Source: Guillardia theta CCMP2712 (Eukaryota; Cryptophyceae; Pyrenomonadales; Geminigeraceae). Taken from it: 64,000 bases of DNA. The notes under the pieces were generated by a model. The model saw nothing but the letters and a program-made list of their open reading frames with translations, was not told where the DNA came from and ran no database searches. The translations under genes and the position numbers were made by a program. Positions 55,524 to 64,000 of the stretch are shown here, in pieces; the stretch's first letter is position 1; the number at the start of each line of letters is the position of its first letter. The DNA lies in NCBI RefSeq assembly GCF_000315625.1, contig NW_005434621.1, forward strand, positions 347,351 through 411,350, read 5' to 3'.

Positions 55524-56995
55524 ATGCGAAGAACGTGGGCTGTGGTCTTGTCGGTCTCTGCGATGGTCGTCCTGGCCGTGGCGCTTCAGAGCAAGGGAGC
55601 AGGCTCGGGGCTGCTGCAGCAGAGCCTGTAAGTCCTTGCAAGATGTGAACTTTCACCGTCCTCACTGGGCCTGTAGCTCTCAGAACCTGATGTCTCAGTT
55701 CTCTCGGGACTCAGGCGATGCGACGCAGTCGCTGTCAAGCTCGAACTGGTCAGCTGCTGGCGACACGACCACCCCCGGCTGACGTGACTGGTCTAGGTAT
55801 GGCCATTGGGGGAGCCATGACAACCTCTTCAAGCAGTCGCATGAGAAGAACGCTGCCAACAAGTGGACTACTCAGCTCCAGGTAACGTGACAGCCGACCT
55901 CTCGTTCGAGCTCAAAAGCGCGCAGAAAATGGAGGCTGCGCAGGAGGAGCGCAGGAAACGCGAAGACAAGGAGTTCTTCGCGGGAGTGGAGAAGGCGTTC
56001 GGCAAGAAGACTGCGGCTGGTATGATGGCTGCCTTCAACGGAAAGACACGTGAGGACACGACACGCTCTTTCTGTCGAGCGGCCGCTGACGTATCCCAAG
56101 GGAACGGCCTCGCACACATCAAGCTGAACGAGCACAAGTTGAACCAGCGCAAGCAGAAGATCGTCGAGAACAACCAGCTGCCCAACGTTGCTCAGAAGGT
56201 GCAGGCCCATAAGAAGGTTGCTTCTCCTGCCCTTGCTGCCTCTCCCTGACTGTCCTGCGTTTGGTGAAGGTTGTTGAGAAGGCTGAGGAGGCAAAGCCCG
56301 AGGCTCATGCTCAGCACAACTCAGCAGCTGTCAAGGATGCCTTGAAGGTGCTGGATGGTTCCGGGACAGCATGATCGGGTGATGGGGATGCAGGTTGCCA
56401 AGAAGATGGCAGACCACACGGCGTCCTCTCACGTCAAGGTTACCCCTGCCAAGACCGTCAAGCCCGAGAGCTCGTCGGCGAACGAGGACGTGAAGTCATC
56501 AGCAGTGAAGGAGGCGCTCAAGGTACTGAGAAGGGCTTCTTGATGCGTGGGTGACCGATCGCAGGTCGCCAAGAAGATGGCCGAGCACAAGGATCCCGTT
56601 GCCAAGACTTCTGCTCCCAAGGAGGAAGTCAAGAAGGCGAAGAAGGAGGATCTCAAGCATCCGGTGATGCTTGTTGGTGGGGGCGACTTGTGCTCAAGGA
56701 AAGTGATGTAGGGCCTCATCGCCGACACTCAGAAGATCAAGGAGCTCGTGCATGAGTTCAAGCATGCGCATGGAGCCAAGAAGAAGGAGATCAAGGCGAG
56801 AGTGATGTCCCTTCAGCAGAGCATCACCAGCGACTTCGCCAAGGTCCAGCCAGCAGTTGCTCTTGTGTCTGTTGACGCGGTTGGTGTCAGGTGACTGCAT
56901 TCGGTCACAACGCTCAGACCGAGTTCGCCCGTGAGGAGGCGAAGGAACATGGGCAGAAGAAGGCGAACTCGGGCCATCACTTCAGCTGGCACTAA
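55524..56995 (+). CDS. Secreted Lys/Ala-rich protein, unknown function
   Basis: Ten exons in phase (55524-55627, 55677-55748, 55797-55881, 55926-56049, 56101-56216, 56270-56347, 56394-56522, 56565-56663, 56712-56843, 56891-56995), 347 residues. A signal peptide is evident (RRTWAVVLSVSAMVVLAVAL then QSKG). The first 75 mature residues are Ser/Asn/Trp-rich (SNWYGHWGSHDNLF). The rest is highly basic and helical, with repeats such as VAKKMADH and VAKKMAEH at the starts of adjacent exons and a PAKTVKPE/PKEEVKKAKKE region recalling histone H1 tails. It ends GHHFSWH. A secreted basic protein could coat DNA-free granules, walls or ejectisomes, but no function is supported. Exon boundaries coincide with repeat boundaries, suggesting exon duplication. 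Confidence 0.72.
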
Positions 56996-57050
56996 GAGCT
57001 AACCTCTCCTTAAACTTCATTCCTCTTGAACCGCTACACTGTGCCCCTCC

Positions 57051-59091
<2,041 letters not shown>

Positions 59092-59555
59092 CGAAACCTG
59101 TGCCACGTGTATGCTGAGCAGGACGTCCGACTACATAAGCATGCAGGAAGCACACAGCCAGTTCAATCAGGATCAACATAACGACATGACATGCAACTGA
59201 AGATCTTCAACCACTGACATATCTCACCTCGTCATCGTCTCGCTCTTCCCTCTCCTCCTCCTCCTCCTCCTCAATCCCGCGAAATCGCGACATTATTGGT
59301 GCCCCACCACGCCTCCCCCACCCACCCTTTTCACTCCAATTTTGAATTCTTGAATATTTTCAACTCATGTAACTTTCCGAACTTTTCGAAAAACTTTCGA
59401 AACTTTTTCAATCCGACTGAGCGGCTCACTGGCACCTGGGCGATCCGGGAGTTCAAGAGTGGGACTTGATACAAATCTTCTCAGCTTCCTCCCTTGCAAG
59501 ACTCAGTACGACGTACATCATGCCGCCGAGGAGTCTATTTCATTGACAACATACT

Positions 59556-62469
59556 TCATCCTTTGCCCTTCCGCGGAGTCCTGGTGCCGCTGGGAGTCAC
59601 ATCGCCCGACGGAGCTGCCGACAAGACTCGCGAGCCCCCGCCATTCTTTCGAGGTGTACTCAGCATGGAGGGGGTTCCGAGGGCGGAAGTCCCCTTGCTG
59701 CCCTTCAGCTGGGAAAGCAAGGTCCTGGAACAGGGTGAGCGAGGCCGGGAAGAGGGAGGAGGGATAGTACTTGTCTCCTGTCTTCTCGTACTCCTCTTTC
59801 AACAGCTCCCTGACCTTCTTCGACTCCTTCAGCTCCTGCGGTCCACCAGCTTCACCGTCTCCACCGCCCTCGCCCTCCCCTCACCTGCTTCTTCGCTTTC
59901 CTGCTCTCGTTGGCCTTGGCCTCCTCCTCCAGCTGCCTCAGCTCCTCCACTGCCCCCACGTCATGGGATCGAGGCGCTGACCGAGAGGTACTCACGGCGA
60001 AGTCGGTGCGCCTCCTCGGCCAGCTCGATCTCATCCACCATGAACTCCGACTCGCCCTGAGGTAGCAGACTGCAGAAACTTTGAGGTCAATTCACGACAT
60101 CCTCCTCCTCTCCCCGTTCCCCCTTCCACTCTCCCTCGCCTTCCCCTCGCCTTCCCCTCCCTCCCCCTCCCCTCCTGTCTTCAGCCCCCTCTTATCTCTC
60201 CGAGCATGCTCTCCCTCCCCTCAGGGCCTCCTCATCACACACCTTGATCGCAAGTGTCCTATCCCCTTCTTGATCATCCTTCCCACGCTGAGAGCAAATC
60301 TCATCACTCCCTTCCCCTCCTCCTTTCCCCCTTCCTCAACCTCGAGTTCGCCATCCTGTACATCAGGTGGCCCATTCTTGCCTTCTGTGCGGACCATCCA
60401 TACCGTCCATCCCAGTTTTCCCAGAACTCTTCTTTCCTCCTCCTCACGTATCTGAGACCGAGTGAGGAGAACTCAACAACTTTTCTTCATCGCTGACCTC
60501 AACCATGCTTGACGGGCACTAGGGATATCGTAGTCTAGGCACGTCAACGCTTCCAGCAGCTCTTCAGACTGGCGCAAGGGAGTCACCGAGCTTTCTGTAC
60601 GGCCCCTCCCCCCTTACCTGAATCAAGTTGTGGGAGAGGTTGAAACGAGGAGGCACCCATCTCAGCCGGTCCTCCGAGTAGGCGATGGCGTTGTTTTCGT
60701 TTGAGCTCTGAACTGTTTCTTCCTGATCGGCATCAGAGCTCGCACAACCTGCAGCACTGACACGTCATCAAGATCCAAGTGGCCCAACACTCCCACACCA
60801 TGAGAGCCCCGTCGTCCGTGATGTTGTTCCCGGTCAGATCCATGTACTCCAGCCTGGAGCTGGTCATCAGCTGGGGTCGGAGGGGCGACCAGGACGCCGT
60901 GGAGCTGGCGTGACGTCTAGCAGCAACAGTCTACCGTACCTGCACCTTGCCTTCCACCCCCGAACCCTCTTGGAGAGATCAAGGATCCACGGCCGGATGT
61001 TCGAAGGGTTCTGCCCTGCCGTCTCCCAGTACCGCACGGCCTTCCTCTTCATGGGTGTCAGGGACAGGGTGGAAGTGATAGAGCCCGAGGTACCGTAGCG
61101 AAGGTCGTGTCCGAGATGCGGTTGAAACTAAGATCCACGTGCTTCATCGACTTGCTGCGCAGCAGAGCTGTTCCGAGCAGAGCAGCGTTGCTGATGGTGT
61201 TCTTGGACAAGTCGATAAATTCTAGTCGCTCGGCCTGCATCCTCCCTGTCACAACGGCAGCCCACAAGGGCAGGTGCCTTGCCTCCATGATCGCTTCGCA
61301 AGAAGGGAGGCCGATGGAGCGAATGTTGTTTCCTCGCAGCGAAAGTCTCTTTATGACCGAACCCTCGCGCGAGACCATACTGAGAAGTGACTCGGCCCCG
61401 TTGTTTCCGATTTCTGCCAGCAACGGTGAACAGTCAGCCCCCGACTCTACCCGTCAAGACTTGTTCACCGTTAGCTTCAACAATCAGCTCCTCGAGGACG
61501 CCAGCCCCGTCGCTCAGAATGTCCGCGAGCCTCGTAGCTTCATGCCAGGTCAATCAGGACAAGATTGAAAACTCAAGGCGTCAGTCGTTCAAACCTCCTT
61601 GATCTCCCGCAAAGTTGAGGCTCAAGTCGAGCCGTCGGATGGCTGTGTGCTGCCTTAGAGACCTTGAGATCGCAAGAACACCAGCCTGCCGACCTGAGTC
61701 AGCGGTCGGCCATGAATCAGCAGGAAAGCAGCACGTGATGGAGATTGTTTGCACTCAGTCCGAGCGAGGTGAGAGATGTGTTTGCGTACAACCCGCTCGC
61801 AATGACCTCTCCTCTCGCGTCATCCATGCCTGTTTGCGTCAGGTCCAGTGTCCTTTCAAATGGGTGAGACGGAAGACAAGGGCAGGGAGCGTCATACTTC
61901 AAGGTGTTCTTCTGCAGCAGCATTGACAAGGGCTGGATGTCTACCCCAGGAAACGAGCTCTTGGCGAGGCTCAGCATCATCAGGTTGTCAAGTTTCGCGA
62001 GAGCGGAGAAGAGAGCGCCGCCTGATGAGAGTCAGACGGTTAGAGGACGAGTGCGTCCCAAGGCAGCCTGACCTGCCACCCTTGACAGGTGCTGGGCGTG
62101 CACGTCCAACTGTTCGATCTGCTTGCTCTCCTGCGAGGACTTTGCTCGAGCCAACTCGATGGCGAAAGCAATGGAGACGATCTGATCCTCGTTGACGTTA
62201 CCTCGATTCACACGAACGATCTGACAGTTGCAAGCGCGAATTTGATCGAGCAGAGAGTCGAGGTAGGCGCTACTCCCGTGGTCCTTCATCTTCTCGATGG
62301 TCAGCTTCTCGGGCACTCTCATGAGCAGCTTGGCTTGATCTGATCGGCTCACAATCTTCTGAGGGGGTCGAAGCATCCGCACAAAGTTGGGGAGCCGGTC
62401 TCGGGTGGCCATCTCCTCTTCCGTCCAGTCGTTGACTTTCTTGCTGTCCCATACCTTTCCTCTCTTCAT
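59556..62469 (-). CDS. Leucine-rich repeat protein with coiled-coil tail
   Basis: Sixteen exons, all in phase, give 658 residues: 62469-62073, 62021-61898, 61852-61735, 61685-61595, 61537-61469, 61413-61094, 61046-60966, 60870-60799, 60722-60618, 60568-60498, 60451-60341, 60287-60243, 60069-59996, 59949-59885, 59835-59771, 59724-59556. At least six RNI-type LRRs are visible (LDLTQTGMDDARGEVIASGL, LTSLGLSANNL, IRRLDLSLNFAGDQG, IKRLSLRGNNIRSIG, LEFIDLSKNTISNAALLG, LEYMDLTGNNITDDGA). The C-terminal third has a helical WYGWS-type region (FWENWDGRYGWSAQKARMGH), a coiled coil (LEELRQLEEEAKANES) and a tail with repeated TP sites (GTPSMLSTPRK, TPSGTRTPRK). RNI LRR proteins are often scaffolds, including ciliary ones; no specific role is assigned. 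Confidence 0.82.
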
Positions 62470-63723
62470 GTCTCAACCTTGCCTCGGTTCACGACTCGCT
62501 CTCCCTAAGACTGCCTGTCCCCGCCCGCAGCTGCCTTCATCGTCCGATCACGGCTTGCCGCACCATTCGCTCTTGCCCTCGTTTGACTAACGGCTCGGCA
62601 TGACCTGAGTGGCATACGGTCCGGTCTCCGGTGCCGGGGACCGGGCCGCCGGTTCGGGAGACCGTCCGGTTCGGGGCCGCGGCCCGTACTGCTCTCCTAG
62701 TCACTTGGAACTTCGGGCCGAGTCCTGCGGAACCCGGCCGTGCAGCTAGTTGAGCGTTCGGTTGGGGGCCAAGGGGGTAGTTGCTAGTGTGGTAGGGGTG
62801 GTGGGGCCAGAGTCAAGGAATGATTCGGGGTCATGAAGGTTTGGAAGGGGGTAGGGGTGAATTTACCAGGGTGGTGTGGAGCAGAAGTAGTTTTAAAATT
62901 CTGTCAGGGGGTGCTGTAAGCGGAAATCAAAGGGGATGTTCTGTAGGGGGGTGGATACGTGCAGTAGGGGATCCCTCGGTAAATCCGAAGTGGGGGTGAG
63001 GTAGTAAAATCCGTGGTACGAGGATGCGCGCAAGAAGAATGTGGGGGTGGAGAAATGTGGGTGGGGGTGGGTGGAGAGCAACATAAAAGTTGTAGTTCGA
63101 GGTGTTCTGGGGGGTGGTGTGTTGGGGTAGTCCTGGTCCTTTTTTTTAACGGATCAGGATGGGTAGGGTATTTTTGGAATCCTGGGGGGTGGGTCAAACA
63201 GATAGCACAGGTTTCAGAAAAAGACGGGTGGGGTAGTTTGAAGGTAGGTACATGATGGAGGGTGGGGTCGTTTGAGTTTGGTTTTGGCATGGCTTTAGTA
63301 GTGAGCATGAAGTTGTTCGGCAATGGCGGAGAATACGTGAGGAGGAGGAGGAAAGGAAGGAGAAGATATAGGAAAGTTCAAGGGAGAAGAAGAAGAATGA
63401 GAGAGACAGCATTTGTTTGTTCTTTTATGTATGTGAGTGAGAGTGCGAGTATGAGTGAGAAAACAATTCTGCCGGGGAAACTGGGAGGGTACACGAAGAC
63501 AGCGACACATCTAGCTGGGTCGACGTGAATGAGTGAATGGACAGGAAGACAAGAAATTAAAGATGAATACGTCTAGTGTGTACCAGAAGGGGGTTCCCGA
63601 AGGATATGGTAGACCAATTGTTCTTCAAAGAACATTCTTCTCGGAATGTAGAGCAACTGGAGAATGATAGGAGAATGATAGCATAAAGAGAATTGTAGTT
63701 ACCCACACGCTGGTTGCTAACTT
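62470..63723. other. Intergenic region: GC block and G-rich tract
   Basis: 62600-62760 is an extreme-GC block (GGGGCCGCGGCCC); 62770-63290 is G-rich on the plus strand with GGGGTAGGGG words; 63300-63700 is purine-rich with short featureless ORFs. TAACGG at 62588 reads CCGTTA toward the LRR gene. Confidence 0.55.
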
Positions 63724-64000
63724 ATGCCAAACAGATCTCCTATACTCCTGATCAGCTCAAGTTTGAATCCCCTGCATGTGCAGCATGCGGAGTTGTGTAA
63801 GCATGCTCCTATGGGGCATGCTTATTACGGTCCATCTCGAGCCATGGGAGCGCAAATAGTGCAGCGTCAATCTGAAGGCGAGCTATCTGTACATGAACAG
63901 GTTTAGTGCGAGAGCAGCAGTCTGTTGACTGTCTGTCCGAAGAACTGCTCGAAATGTCCGAGGAGCCAGAAACCATGAAGGTTGCTGAGTCCCAGGCGGT
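63724..64000 (+). CDS. Possible 5' part of a gene cut by the right edge
   Basis: A plus-strand segment reads CKHAPMGHAYYGPSRAMGAQ and, after one or more unresolved splices, EELLEMSEEPETMKVAESQ up to the end of the window. Composition looks coding, but no family is recognised and the exon junction could not be placed in phase with a normal-length intron. Confidence 0.25.

Noticed and set aside
63262-63528. 88-aa plus ORF
   Set aside because: Arg-rich translation of purine-rich DNA with no features.

Overview
The window looks like compact, intron-dense nuclear DNA of a unicellular photosynthetic eukaryote, most likely a cryptophyte alga of the Guillardia type. The organism call is inference. 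It rests on GT-AG introns mostly 46-55 nt long, an apparently thylakoid-lumenal FKBP with a complex leader, a KNOX-like TALE homeobox gene, a PPIL6-type cyclophilin usual in ciliated organisms, PEHE and PHD chromatin proteins, and a Fanzor (eukaryotic TnpB-like) remnant. I built exon models by hand. For most multi-exon genes the reading frame stays open and in phase across every junction (up to 16 exons), which is the main support for them. Non-consensus splicing and 5' ends remain uncertain. No tRNA, rRNA or CRISPR array was seen.

Layout. 0-5.2 kb: 5' part of a PAK-type CRIB kinase (-, runs off the left edge), a KNOX-like homeobox gene (+), an OMS1-like methyltransferase (-). 6.7-11.3 kb: a giant mucin-like membrane protein with nested tandem repeats. 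12-20.7 kb: a KANSL1/MSL1-like PEHE protein (-), a coiled-coil/polyQ/SPRY protein (-), a small tail-anchored protein (-). 21.5-21.9 kb: two 3' exons of a Fanzor gene, followed by an inverted-repeat hairpin. 25-29.1 kb: an unrecognised 695-aa membrane protein with internally duplicated cysteine modules (-). 30-32.6 kb: a HIT hydrolase (+) and a two-TM protein (-). 32.7-39.6 kb: a ~2,040-aa chromatin reader with LysM-like, RAMA-like and double PHD domains (+). 39.6-44.4 kb: lumenal FKBP (-) divergent from a PPIL6-like cyclophilin with an extra C-terminal region (+). 45.1-50.6 kb: a receptor-like protein with alternating CGVCGG and beta-sandwich modules (+). 51.3-54.3 kb: an intron-rich gene of unknown function (-). 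55.5-57 kb: a secreted Lys-rich protein (+). 57-62.5 kb: a polyQ/polyE protein (-) and a leucine-rich-repeat protein (-). The right edge may hold the start of another gene.

Intergenic DNA is distinctive. It contains long G-rich tracts with recurrent GGGTAGGG and GGGGTA motifs, short extreme-GC blocks rich in GGCCCGG, and many micro- and minisatellites, several of them inside introns. A CCGTTA(C) motif recurs in front of several unrelated genes and reads on the coding strand each time. It includes a perfect 18-bp palindrome between the divergent FKBP and PPIL6-like genes. The genes do not form a pathway; the mix of signalling, chromatin, plastid, ciliary and surface proteins is typical of an ordinary nuclear locus.
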